From Cycas panzhihuaensis (lineage: Eukaryota; Cycadophyta), in contig CM041465.1 of assembly GCA_023213395.1 (NCBI GenBank), positions 33,549,741 to 33,613,740 of the forward strand: DNA of 64,000 bases, in the 5' to 3' direction. Made by a program: the position numbers and the translations under genes. Numbering within the stretch: position 1 is the stretch's first letter; each line of letters opens with the position of its first letter. The notes beneath the pieces are model-generated. The model did no database searches. It saw only the letters and a program-made list of their open reading frames with translations, and had not been told where the DNA came from. This document shows, in pieces, positions 1 through 10,482 of the stretch.

Positions 1-1128
1 GTGCTGAAGAAGTACAAAAGATTATTAGAAAGACAGAACCAGAAAAAGAAGTTGAAGAGGAAAGTAAAAAGGGAAAATCAATTTAACTTTGGTAAGGACT
101 CATCTGATACTCATGAAGGGTTGCATGAACCCTTCCCTGGAAAGGAGTCTGATGATCTTCACTTAAAATCTGATGAAGATTTGATCTCATCATTCACCTT
201 GAGCCCCAACATAATGTCAGGAAAGCCTGCATTGGGAATTGTTGAAAGTATGGAAGTTGAAAAATCTGAAAGTGATTTCAAACGCCAGGTGGTATTTCAT
301 GGAGACATAGGTACCTTAGTGGAAAATGTGGGCAATATTACCTTAATTTGTGGTGATAGATTTGTTGTCAAGGTTCAAATGATGTCAAGACATATGGTTA
401 TTTACACATGCATGAGACTCTCTATGATCACATTCAATTCTGTTGCATTTTCAGTTCTTATTTTTAAAAGAATCCAAATTATGTTGGTATACCTTGCAAT
501 GACCTTAGAAGATTTATTCAAAGGAAGAAAGAACATAATTAGAATTTTATTTGATCAAAATCTTGTTCATCAAGATCACTGTGTGTTTTGGGTAGGCTAC
601 TTAACCATGAAATTCAATCATGTCAAAGTGATGTTTTATCTTTGTGTAGCCATAATCGGGAAATATGTGTGTGAAGTTATAATGGAAATCCTCATCATAT
701 TTGGCACAAAGAATTTCTTGGATGATTTAGAGAGAACAAAACATCTTGTTGGCTCTGGACATGTACTTGCACAGGTGGAGTTAGGAAAGGAATCTTTGTT
801 CCTCCTTTCCTTTCAAGGAAGTACTCATTGGCTCGAGGAGTTGATCGTCCTGATAGACTTAAAGACAAACAAGAAAGATTCATTTCCCTTGATAGATGTT
901 ATCTCATTTGATCCAGGAAACAAAAATCAAGGGAAACCGCATCTACAGTTGGAATATGCAAAGGAGTCACCAAACAGGAAGCAGGAGATAACAGAACATG
1001 CTCCACATACAGGTTCTACAACACTTCAATTGAAGATCAAGCTTGTAACATCATCTTCAAGAAAGTTCCAAGACTCAGCCATTGGAAATTCAAACAACTC
1101 TTCAATTCAAGTCTTATGTCCGATTTAG
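1..1128 (+). CDS. Hypothetical protein of family-N element, open at the left edge
   Basis: A 375-codon reading frame is open from the first base and stops with TAG just before the purine tract and LTR, so it is the last coding segment of the element; the true start is outside the window. The N-terminus is very basic with an acidic stretch after it (about residues 1-65), the middle (about 130-240) is rich in hydrophobic residues, and the C-terminus is polar. The last 30 or so codons match, at DNA and protein level, the equivalent ORF end in Copia-1 (around 6712-6790, minus strand), with a shared SSS-x-x-FQD motif. No known catalytic motif is visible. Function is not recognised. It may be a decayed gag or a family-specific protein. 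Confidence 0.45.
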   Translation: MLKKYKRLLERQNQKKKLKRKVKRENQFNFGKDSSDTHEGLHEPFPGKESDDLHLKSDEDLISSFTLSPNIMSGKPALGIVESMEVEKSESDFKRQVVFHGDIGTLVENVGNITLICGDRFVVKVQMMSRHMVIYTCMRLSMITFNSVAFSVLIFKRIQIMLVYLAMTLEDLFKGRKNIIRILFDQNLVHQDHCVFWVGYLTMKFNHVKVMFYLCVAIIGKYVCEVIMEILIIFGTKNFLDDLERTKHLVGSGHVLAQVELGKESLFLLSFQGSTHWLEELIVLIDLKTNKKDSFPLIDVISFDPGNKNQGKPHLQLEYAKESPNRKQEITEHAPHTGSTTLQLKIKLVTSSSRKFQDSAIGNSNNSSIQVLCPI

Positions 1129-1210
1129 GTTTGTCTTGTTAGTCCCTAGCACTAGGTGCCATGTTGTCCTTAGTTTTTTTGTAGTCTCAACATTAAACAT
1201 TAAGGGGAGG

Positions 1211-1616
1211 TGTTAGAATATAATGTTTAATGTATATATGTTCTATGTAAAGTGTGTCTTAGAGTCAATAGAGTTATAGTCCTAAGTATTAGGGTCTAAG
1301 GGTCATACATTGTAATAATGTTATGTGGGAAGTTAGAAGGTCATTGGTCAATAGGTTGGTGAAGTGTCATTGGTTAGGTTAGAAATCTTTGTCTCACATG
1401 TGTCACATCTCTTGTAGGGTCTCCCACCTATGTTGTATAAATAGGTGGTTGAGGTAGAGTATGTAATCAAGTCATCATGAAGACTCATGTTGAGTCTATG
1501 GTGTATTGAGTGTTTGATGTAATCTTGATTATGTTGAGTTAATACAAGTTATGCTTTGTTTATTAATCTTGTTGATTGTGGTAGGAGTTGAATGCTTCTC
1601 ATGTTAAAATCTAACA
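1211..1616 (+). repeat. LTR of family N, copy 1
   Basis: 406 bp beginning TGTTAG and ending CTAACA (6-bp terminal inverted repeat), directly after the purine tract AAGGGGAGG. A TATA-like TATAAATA lies near 1434. It aligns along its length with the reverse complement of the Copia-1 LTRs, but is clearly diverged from them. Confidence 0.85.
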
Positions 1617-1629
1617 AATTAAACCTTAG

Positions 1630-2725
1630 GATGATATTAAAAAGGAGTTTGAAGAGAGATTCTAGAAATATAGGAGTAATGAGGCAATGGAATTGACTCT
1701 CAGTGAAGTAAAACAAAAGCTAGGAGAATCAATGCTAACATACATCAGTAGAATAGATATCATAACAACAAACATGACAAGGGGAGAGAAAGTTACTAAG
1801 TATAATATGAGAAATTACTCGGTTGAATTCAAAATTATTAGTTGTGATGGCAGTCCACCGTCTCAAGTCATACCAACATGCACAAGAGTTGGCACTAAAC
1901 ATTGAAAAGGAAATTGACACAAAAAGGGTAGGGCATGATCCCTTGTTACTAAAACTACAAGAGGAAATGCAAGAGCTAAGAAATCAAAACTTAAACAAAC
2001 CTTGTTTCCAAATGATGAAATCAGAAGAGACTTTAGAACTCAAGAAATTAAGGAAAGAAGTGGCTAGACTAAAGCTAGAAGGACAGAAACCCCAAGAGTA
2101 TGAGCAAGAGAAAAGATAGAGAGGGAAAGAACCCTCCATATAATAATGGTGTCACATTTGTGAAGAAGGTTCACACTCCGCTAAAGAGTGTGATCTAAAC
2201 AGGAAGGCAAAAAAATAGAACACTCGGTGTCACATATGTGATGAGGATAATCATAACACCAAGGGTTGTTATTTCAATGCAAAAGGGAAGAATTGAAGAG
2301 GCAAAGGTTGAGGTAGGGGGAATAACTTGACTAGAACCATCTATACAACCTATACAACACTAGAAACTTCCAAAAAGAAACTTCCCATGGTGAGATGTTT
2401 AGCTTGCTTAGAGCTTAGGCATTGGAAATCAAAGTGCCCAGTGGTGAAAGCATGTGAAGAATGCCCTTGCATATGCAAGTATTGTGGGTCGAGTACCCAC
2501 CCAATAGAAGATTGGAAAGGCAAAGGAAAAGTTATCAATGCGATGTCCATTGTGCCCAATTCTCCTAAAAATATGAATCTACAAAGCAAAAAGGGAAAGG
2601 CAAAAGCAAAGGAGGATTACCCTAATCCCAAAGTGGAAATTGATAGGTTTGTGGTGGCTAAGAAGGCATTGGAGGATGTTGCCTTGGAAGAAGTAGCAAA
2701 ATCATTACCAATAGGGAAACCATAA
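1630..2725 (+). pseudogene. Gypsy-A gag remnant with four CCHC-type knuckles
   Basis: Gag builds the particle and its CCHC knuckles bind RNA. The remnant opens in the capsid-like domain (RSNEAMELTLSEVKQKLGES at about 1675-1734), shifts frame near 1850, then has a charged coiled segment (1823-2119). In one frame follow C-x2-C-x4-H-x4-C knuckles at 2150-2191, 2228-2269 and 2396-2437, and a fourth at 2474-2515 whose last Cys is Trp. Stop codons interrupt near 2117, 2216 and 2294. A Lys-rich segment ends at a TAA at 2723. The N-terminal part is missing because the family-N element was inserted. Confidence 0.75.
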
Positions 2726-3018
2726 ATCGAACAAATTTGTAGAAGAAAAAACAAGGTCAAAGGACCAAATGAGAACTCATAAGCAGAAGAATCCAGAAGC
2801 CATTAATTGAAACAATCAAAGAATTGATTGAGTCCTACATTGAAGGTGGAGGACCTGTTTAAAGGACTGCTGAAGGAAGATATCCCATGAATGCTAGTAA
2901 TAATGGAAAACCTAGCAAAACAATTATAATTAACAATCCCTTTGGATCAAGTAATTGAGTGGATCTAAAGTAGGATACTACAACCAATAGGGATATCAAA
3001 AAACCTTAATAAAATAAA

Positions 3019-3349
3019 ATTGTCATGTGACATTGACCCTTCAGTCACTATCGGTGTCCTTAATGAAACATTCCATAACATGATTGTAGATTGTGGTGCA
3101 ACAGTAAACGTCCTACACACAGTTACATGGAAAAAACTAGGTAGCCCTTAGTTGACACCCACCAATTATTCCCTCAAGGTAGCAAACAAACTAGTGGTGA
3201 ATCCGATGGGACGTCTTTTAGATATCAAAGTAAACATAGTTAGAATCATAGTGCCTGTGGATTTTACTATCATAGACACTGTAAAAAACATGGTCACTTA
3301 CCCAACCTTGTCATGCAAACCATGGTTATATCAAACAAAATGCTTATAG
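3019..3349 (+). pseudogene. Gypsy-A aspartic protease remnant
   Basis: Retroviral-type aspartic protease that would cleave the Gag-Pol polyprotein. The active-site region reads IVDCGATVNVLH, matching the VVDGGS-x-VNVLPE of Gypsy-B; here the catalytic Asp is kept and the next residue is Cys. The second conserved block (MGRLLDIKVNI, then YPTLSCKPWL) also matches Gypsy-B (MGSLLDIPVTV, YPALLGRLWL). One in-frame stop at 3149-3151 interrupts the domain. It follows the knuckles and precedes a long linker, as expected for gag-pro-pol order. Confidence 0.75.
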
Positions 3350-3373
3350 AGATGGAAGGACGTAACAGTTACC

Positions 3374-4057
3374 TTGACCGATGGAGACAATGAAGTAGTA
3401 TTGCCTATGTTAAACAAGGGAAAATATATAGTAGAGGTACTGTCAGATGATGTCTCTAGTACCACCATAGCCAGTGAGGAAACATCCTTGATGTTTGATG
3501 AGGTAAATCTCTATCATACTAGGGAAGATGCCAATACCACAAACAATCTAGAAGAATATGAGCCAAACTACTATGGAGAACTCCAACTAGAAAGCTCCTC
3601 AAATGAAGAAGTAATGAAGAACATGATCAATTATTAGATGAGGGAGTCCTATGAGGTGGAACCCCCCTCTTTTTGTTGTAATCTATTATCTATGTATACT
3701 TTAGTTAACAATAATCAAATAAACAATCATTTTGAGTATATTGGATCCAGTAGTAAAATAGGAAAGTTAGGAGATAATGAACCCTTAGTCAATGTATGTA
3801 TAATAAAAAACCTTAAAAATACAACACAAGTGAAATTACAAGTAGAACCCCCATCTTCTACCTTCAACCTTAAGCCTACCCTTAGCCCCCTCCCTAGCCT
3901 TGATCAGTCTGGTTCAAAAGATTTGGCCAATCTTCTTCCAAACCCTACTCGTCCCTCCACCTCAGGTCAAAATCCGTGGTGGGATCCCTCCCTATTTCCC
4001 TATCCATTCTTGAGGAAACTTGTTCCCCAACTTCCTCTCTCAAGATACATCCATTGA
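3374..4057 (+). pseudogene. Gypsy-A protease-RT linker, acidic then Pro-rich
   Basis: Two open segments in the same frame (3374-3637 and 3638-4057) separated by a single TAG. The first is acidic and rich in Ser, Asn and Glu, the second ends in a Pro/Ser-rich stretch. Gypsy-B has a shorter, also acidic linker at the same place (36278-36800) with no catalytic motif, so this is probably an unstructured connection in the polyprotein. No known domain is visible. Confidence 0.4.
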
Positions 4058-4249
4058 GTGAGGATTATATGGAAGACTATCTTGTGGGCTCGAGGCCCTA
4101 GGAGGCAACATCATGTAGAACTACCTTGATAGAACCACTTTCCTAATACCCCATACCCCCATACCCATAGTCGAAGATAGGTTAGAATCATCCTCTATAG
4201 GAAAGGTAGTAACCATGTTCTCAAGGAATAAGCTAGAAGGTACAAACCA

Positions 4250-4665
4250 TATCATTCAATGCATGGAATGCTGGTTGAAATATAGGATCCTAGACAGATC
4301 TCAATGAGTGATAGACCTTGTCCTTACCCTTTAAGACCAAGCTTGGTGGTGGTACATAGCCCACCAAACTCTGCTTCGAGATTGGACAAGTATCTAGTCG
4401 GCATTTTTATTAAGATTCGATCCACCTCAAGAACTGATGATTACCCCTTCCTAGTAGGGGAATGCCCAACAAAGCACTTGAACCAATGCAAAAGAGCATG
4501 GGGAGTTCAAAGCATCCCAAAATCTAACTGGGGACACCTATTTTTTCATACCCTAGATAGGCAATCCAAAAAGTGGTTTCTCGAATAAGAACGAGTCTGA
4601 AGAGTTCCTTGGGATACTTTAAAAGAGTCATTTGTGAGATCTTTTCCCTGCTTATCTCAAAACTA
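4250..4665 (+). pseudogene. Second gag-like fragment between protease and RT of Gypsy-A
   Basis: In the frame of 4304-4588 the sequence reads FFHTLDRQSKKWFLE, then after two stops PWDTLKESFVRSF. This is the pattern of the Ty3/gypsy capsid domain, as in Gypsy-B Gag at about 34560-34680: FFSTLQGTAIAWY followed by SWEAVQTKFLDRF. Gag should lie upstream of protease, and Gypsy-B has no such block here, so the Gypsy-A linker appears to be about 1 kb longer because of acquired sequence. Source and age are unknown. The similarity is short and the upstream part (4058-4300) is unreadable. Confidence 0.5.
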
Positions 4666-4979
4666 AACTATAAATAAAATCTTAAAATGCATAATAAAAT
4701 AAGCATTGAAGTAGAACAAACCCTCATGTTAGTTGTAAGAACTATAGAGAATAGAAACAACGAGGAGGAGGAGGAAGCTCACAATTTTCCTCTAGAATAT
4801 AAAGAACCTCAATTTGAACAAAGGAAAATAGAGAAAATCCCTACACATCAGATATTAGAAGATCATTGAATTAACAATGAGGAAATTAAAACTACCAAAG
4901 TAAATTTGGGAATAGAGAAAAACCCCCAAAATATTACAATTGGAAATTATTGGGATGACAAAACCATGGTAGAAGCATA

Positions 4980-6211
4980 AGCACTTCTTTAGGAATTTAA
5001 AGATGTATTCACTTGGTCCCACAAAGATTTGAAATCCATTCCCCTAGAAAGAGGAATGTACCATATAGACTTGATCAAAGACGCAAAACCTGTGAAGCAG
5101 AGACCATATAGGATGAATCCTAAATACAAAGAAAAAGTGAAAGCAAAATTAGGCAAGATGCTTGAAGTTTGTTATATCTATGAGGTGGAATACAGTGATT
5201 GGGTGAGTCCTATAGTGGTGATCCCCAAGAAAAATGGGAAGATAAGGGTATGTGTTGACCGTCACCAATTGAATAAAGTTACCAAGAAGGACCCATTCCC
5301 AATTCTATTCACAAAAGACATTAAAAATGGTTGGGTGAAATGAGGTGTATTCCTTTACGGATGGTTTTAGTGGCTATAACCAAGCATTGCTCTTGAAGAT
5401 CAATGAAAGACCACATTTATCACCAAATGGGAAACATATGCATACCGTGCAATTCCATTTGGGCTAACAAATGCCCCAACCATACTCTGGAAAATAGTGA
5501 TTAACATCTTTAAGAAAATGATAGTGGCAGTATTCTTGGATGATTGGACATTGTATGGGATAATGAAAAATTATATGAAAAATCTTAGAATAATGCTACA
5601 AATATGTAGAGAAAATAAATCATATCTCAACACGAAAAAATGCACGTTTTTGGTATCATTTGGCAACTTGTTAGGTCATATTATTAGCAAAGAAGGCTTG
5701 CTAATGGACCCCACTAAAGTAGCCACGATCTTACATTATTCGTAGCCATTAATAAGGAAGCTACTTAAGGGACTTTTAGGGTTAATTGGTTATTATCAGA
5801 AATTTGTGAAGGGGTATGCACATATCTCTAGAACCCTCGAGTTTCTTTTGAAGAAAGATATGTATTGGGAATGGAGACTTGATGAACAGAAGGCATTTGA
5901 GACATTAAAATGAGTTACAGTCTCTACACCTGTACTCAAATTCTCTGATTGGAATAAATTATTTGATGTACACACTAACGCTTTACAATTCATAATTGGA
6001 TGTATATTGACACAACCCCAAGAGAACAATGTGGATCGCCCTATTTATTTCTCCAGTAGGAAGTTGACAAGATCTAAACAAAATTATACAACCACAAAGA
6101 GAGAAAGCTTGGGGATGGTCTATGCGTTACAGAAATTTTGACACTACCTATTGTCGCATCCTTTAATCTTTTACGTGGATCATGAAGCCCTAATGTACCT
6201 CATCAACAAAC
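4980..6211 (+). pseudogene. Gypsy-A reverse transcriptase and 5' part of RNase H
   Basis: RT copies the element RNA into DNA. Conserved blocks in order: KPVKQRPYRMNPKYKEKV, DWVSPIVVIPKKNGKIRVCV, PFGLTNAP, the catalytic FLDDW (about 5530-5550), LLGHIISKEGL and the RNase H start DVHTNAL, where the usual catalytic Asp after VH(V) is Asn. It then reads GMVYALQKF and FYVDHEALMYLIN up to the Copia-1 insertion. A frameshift near 5340, a lost initiator and several stops (for example 5743, 5911) inactivate it. The closest relative in the window is Gypsy-B, at homologous positions. Confidence 0.85.
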
Positions 6212-6597
6212 TGTTGAAATATTCAAAGAGATCATTATATATTTAAGAACAATAGAACAGATATCGTGAACATAGTATGATAGCATTTACTCATAATCAT
6301 AATGTCTACACAACAATAATATCATAATGGACTCCATCTTGACTTAGATGTTCATTACACTACCTCAACCATTTATTTATAGATCAAAAGCAAGAGAGTG
6401 TAGGATGACTTGCTTTACATGTGGGACAAAATGACCTCTAACTTAACCAATGACATATCACCTACTCATTGACCAATAACCTAATGACCACTTACTTGCA
6501 CAAATGTGCATTACATTAACATTATAATATTGATTACTAGACACGACATTCACCTAAACACTTTGGACGCTAACACATTAAACATTAACTTCTAACA
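6212..6597 (-). repeat. Copia-1 3' LTR
   Basis: 386 bp; on the minus strand it starts TGTTAGAAGTTAATG and ends ATTTCAACA. The adjoining + strand CCTCCCCTTAATG (6598-6610) is the complement of the polypurine tract, the same tract found beside the LTR at 1211. A TATAAATA-type box lies on the minus strand near 6375. Confidence 0.9.
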
Positions 6598-6711
6598 CCT
6601 CCCCTTAATGTTTAATGTCAAGACAACAAAAACTGAATTCTAAAGACATCATGATACTAAGTACTATGAACTGACTAAAATTGACATAGGACTCCACATG
6701 AGGCATTGTTT

Positions 6712-7422
6712 TCAATTTACAACACTTTGATCTTGGAATTGGCTTGAAGACAATATCTTCACTTTGGTTTTCATCTTCATTCCTATAGTGTTGTCCTTGA
6801 AGTAGTCTTTTAGATTGATGGCCCTTGAACTTTCTTCATCTTCATGTGCAAGAATGAATCTTTCATCATATAGAGGGTATAATAGACCATGGTAATAGAC
6901 CATGGTTGAACCAACTTGGGCTTGGTGTAGATTTGTCAGGTGATCCTGTATATATTCGCCAAAAACATCCTCAAAGTGTATATCAGGCATGTCTTCAATC
7001 AATGTTTCAGTCACCACCTATTTACTCTTATTTTCTTTAACATATGAGTGATCAACGACTATTGAATCAACATCAAAATATGAGGATAAGGCATCAAGAG
7101 ATGAATCAACATCATTTGAAATATGGGCATCAACATTCTATATGTGTTCCTCCTCTTGATTAGTATACCCGCAAATAATTCCTTCAACTTTTGGCGAAAA
7201 ATCTTCATCAACTTGTGAGCAATTGGGATTAGAACCAATAATTGAATCAGGAATTGACTCAACAACATCTTCAAAAGAACAAATAGATTTGATTTCATCC
7301 TCTCCGGAAGCAATAGATTCATCTAGAGGAATTTTTATTGCTTGATCACCACTATTAGCAATCAAATCTTCAATCTCATCATTCTTAGATTCAACAACAC
7401 ATTCATGGTGGTTTCTCCACAT
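6712..7422 (-). pseudogene. Copia-1 acidic hypothetical protein, C-terminal region
   Basis: Three minus-strand open segments in different frames (7138-7422, 7059-7322, 6712-7017) appear to be pieces of one acidic coding region, rich in Glu, Asp, Ile and Ser. The most 3' piece ends KVKILSSSQFQDQSVVN; its DNA aligns with the end of the hypothetical ORF of family-N copy 1 (around 1020-1120). The segment 7138-7422 is strongly acidic and probably unstructured. No enzymatic motif was seen. Conservation of position next to the purine tract in two copies suggests a real family protein now frameshifted. Confidence 0.45.
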
Positions 7423-7429
7423 TTATTAG

Positions 7430-7887
7430 TTTCTTCACATACCTTTTCATCTGAATCATTTTCTTTACCTATGTTTCAACTGTCGATAGTTTTGTTTGTC
7501 CTTTCAAGAGCGTCTTGCACCTCTTGAGGGATCTTTTCATATGCATCCTTCAACAGATTCCATGCTTTGTTATCAGTGTCATAATCATGAATTACATGAA
7601 TAAGAAACTGATATGAAGAAAAAGGAATTTATTTATCAAACACTACAATCATAACTTCAATAGCTATTCTGTTCTTTTTCCTAAAATTTCCCTCCCCTTC
7701 TTCATCAATCAATGTAGTACCATCAAAAACAACTTTCCATAACCCTTTACATCTGAATATACATTCCATTTTGATTGCCCAAAAAACAAAAATTTATTCT
7801 CGTGTACTTAGGTAAGGGAAAAGGCTCATTTGTCAACCAATATTCATTCCTTTTAGGCATAAAAATAATGATGTCACTCAACTCCAT
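7430..7887 (-). pseudogene. Copia-1 Gag-like remnant (UBN2/copia type)
   Basis: Read on the minus strand from an ATG at 7887-7885. After a stop it contains GLWKVVFDGT, then RKKNRIAIEVM and AWNLLKDAYEKIP. These match the order of the copia Gag domain (W-x-V-V, R-K-x-x-x-A, A-W-x-x-L-x-x-A-Y). Frameshifts or stops occur near 7745 and 7630. Gag would form the particle. This is the only recognisable retroelement domain in the element. The identification rests on short motifs, so it is moderate. Confidence 0.5.
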
Positions 7888-10080
7888 GATGTATGAATGT
7901 GTTGATTAGAAAAACATTACCCAAGAGTTATGTATCCACTTCAAACTAACAAAAGTCCAACAAATTAGTAGCAAATACCTTCATATCATATGCCGAAATG
8001 ACCACCTTTGAAATATGATTCCCAACCGGATACTTGGACGCAAAGATATAAAGCAGAACGTGCTAGAACCCCTTTTGAAGAACAATTTCAAGTTAATAGG
8101 AGATTAACCCCTTTAATAAATTAGTAGCTGGTCATATTAAGACTCCATGTGATCACGGGCTTAACGACAAGGGAGCTGGTGGATTTCAAACTGGATTCCA
8201 ATCCAATTTAATTTAGTTTCGACTTTGCAAAAATAATTAAATCCCCCATAGCCGATTTGAAGTCCACGGATTCCAAACTGAGTTTTAATTTAATTAAATT
8301 GATATCATAACTTCAAAAAAATAATAACCCTAGAGTACCTTTTTGTCTACAACTTTGATCGATCGACCATTAGAATTTGACAATCTTCGTCTATCTACAA
8401 CTTTGACCTCTAGAATTCGATGGCTATTTGGGCAAGAATTCAAATGAATGGCTAACAATAATGGTGTAATGGTTGTATGCCAGGCGCAGGCAATTGAAGA
8501 TTGATGCTCGCAAGTTGCACAGACTTCGCTTGAGGTCTTAGCATAGGGCGAACCACATACAACGATAGCAGAGCGACACACAATTATGGAAAAGCAACCC
8601 AACAGAGGGTATAAAAAGGCAACTGACGTAGATGTCGCTCAGGAACTTTGGCGTTGATGAGATAAATATGGCATTCAGGTGAGAAGAAGGTAGGCGTTCA
8701 CAGACCATGCAAATGGCACACAACTCACACATAGAGGTACCAAACTTAATCAGATAAATGGTGGACAGTACAGGGTTCCACAAGTGACTGTTGACAATCA
8801 TAGTTTAGGATTTCAACCATCAATGAATTGGTAAAAACAACTTTGAATGACTTCTAGTGTTGATTATGTGGCAGATAGTGAAAATCCTTGGATGAAGTTT
8901 GCAAATAGACAAACTAAAACGGAAGAAGCATGCTGAAACAAACTCTTAAAATTACATAAGAATTTCATCAATAGCAACTATCTTTTGGAATCTCCTATTG
9001 CCTCCTCCCCATTTGAGGGGCTTCATGGTCTCAGGATCATCCTGACCGAAATGACCATAAGCAACTAGGGTTTATGGCAAATGGGTATTAGCCTTTTTTT
9101 TGTTAGATGTAGATCTTTGTGCAGGGTTCAGGTGCTGGCAACTGTGCTCTGATGAAGGATCCTCACCAAACCCTCGATGAGGTAAAAGCTCCTGCACTCA
9201 GTGAATTTTGTTTGTTATTTTATTTCATGTTCTCCTATGCTGGAAGGTGATTTTGGATAGCTCAAATTTCCACACAGGTGCACCATCCTTCCAAGTACAA
9301 CTCCTCACAGAAACGGGTGGGTGGCATGTCAAACAGTAACTCAATTCTCTTCCAAAATTTTAAGTGAACTATAATGGACAAATTTCCTCTCTTTACTCAT
9401 GGCAGAATTTCAAATTTTCTTCTTTTGCAGATCTCTCCTCATACTTTGAATAGACTTGCAATTTTCTCTAAAGGCTAACCTAGCAATTGATGCTGGATCA
9501 AACTTGCCATATGCTTTATGTGGGTTTTGAAAATCCTCTTCTTTAACTGTTAACCATACTATTCTTTATCTATGGTAGGGAAGCTATACAACATTGCCTT
9601 TCGACTATAGCCAGGGTTTTACCATAAACTCTATACATGTAGGGTTTATTTATGGCATAATTTTTTAGAGAGAGAATTTTTATATAAGCTTGATAATAGC
9701 CTTCAATTTTATTAGTCAAATCCTTAATACTTTCCAATACAAACCCTAATAGGTACAAAACCTTCACTTTCACTGTACAAACATAATTCAATGGCCAACA
9801 AATTTAAAATCATTCATATGTCAACAATTTTTTTGGCTTCACAAATTCACATCAACAAATTTGTTTATAGGGCAAACCCTAACACAAAAAATGAACAATA
9901 TTACCTAGTAATAAATCTTCAATCATGGTCATTGACTTGGCACAATTTTCAACAACGACAGCCTCAGAGTTTCACCCTCTACAAGTAGAACCACAAACTG
10001 GCAAACGACTCTATGGAGCCACCTCCACGCTCATCAATAAAATGGTGACCCTGCAAAACGATGAGCTTGACAAGCAACCC
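7888..10080 (-). other. Copia-1 5' leader, no gene seen
   Basis: About 2.2 kb between the primer-binding site and the Gag-like remnant. Short open frames on both strands lack recognisable motifs. It is AT-rich, without obvious tandem repeats. A long leader before gag is also seen in Copia-2 and Copia-3. Confidence 0.5.
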
Positions 10081-10092
10081 GCTCTGATACCA
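10081..10092 (-). promoter_or_regulatory. Copia-1 primer-binding site, initiator tRNA-Met
   Basis: On the minus strand TGGTATCAGAGC starts directly after the 5' LTR. This is the standard 12-base complement of the 3' end of plant initiator tRNA-Met, used to prime minus-strand DNA synthesis. Confidence 0.92.
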
Positions 10093-10477
10093 TGTTGAAA
10101 TATTCAAAGAGATCATTCAATATTCAAGAGCAATAGAACAAATATCATGAACATAGTATGATAGCATTAACTCATAATCATAATGTCTACACAACAATAA
10201 TATCATAATGGACTCTATCTTGACTCAGATGTTCACTACACTACCTAAACCACTTATTTATAGATCATAAGTGAGAGAGCGTAGGATGACTCGCTTTACA
10301 TGTGGGACAAATGACCTCTAACTCAACCATTGACATATCACCTACTCATTGACCAATAACCTAATGACCACTTACTTGCACAAAGGTGCATTACATTAAC
10401 ATTATAATATTGACTCCTAGACATGACGTTCACCTAAACACTTTGGATACTTACACGTTAAACATTAACTTCTAACA
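10093..10477 (-). repeat. Copia-1 5' LTR
   Basis: 385 bp, same ends as the left copy (TGTTAGAAG...TTTCAACA on the minus strand) with about 30 differences from it. Followed on the + strand by TAAAC, which matches CAAAC left of the element apart from one base. Confidence 0.92.
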
Positions 10478-10482
10478 TAAAC

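Larger units (their letters stand above)
1..1616 (+). mobile_element. 3' part of a non-autonomous LTR retrotransposon (family N, copy 1)
   Basis: The window opens inside an LTR element whose 5' part lies to the left. Visible parts are an open reading frame, a purine-rich tract (1201-1210) and a complete 3' LTR (1211-1616). The LTR and the end of the coding region resemble Copia-1 at 6212-10477 on the opposite strand, so both belong to one family. No protease, integrase or RT motif is seen here. To its right the sequence continues as Gypsy-A gag already in mid-domain, so this copy probably inserted into Gypsy-A. The 5' target duplication is outside the window. Confidence 0.75.
6212..10477 (-). 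mobile_element. Copia-1: complete non-autonomous LTR element (family N, copy 2)
   Basis: Bounded by two LTRs (6212-6597 and 10093-10477) with roughly 30 differences between them (about 92 percent identity), a tRNA-Met primer site next to the right LTR, a purine tract next to the left one, and a 5-bp target duplication with one mismatch (CAAAC/TAAAC). The 3.5-kb interior has only a Gag-like remnant and a hypothetical ORF; no RT, integrase or protease motif is seen in any frame. This matches terminal-repeat retrotransposons with a Gag domain (TR-GAG) or large retrotransposon derivatives, which move using enzymes supplied by other elements. Confidence 0.85.

Noticed and set aside
10081-10092. 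GCTCTGATACCA on the + strand (also at 21356) as a tRNA gene end
   Set aside because: No cloverleaf precedes it; each copy adjoins an LTR and is a primer-binding site.
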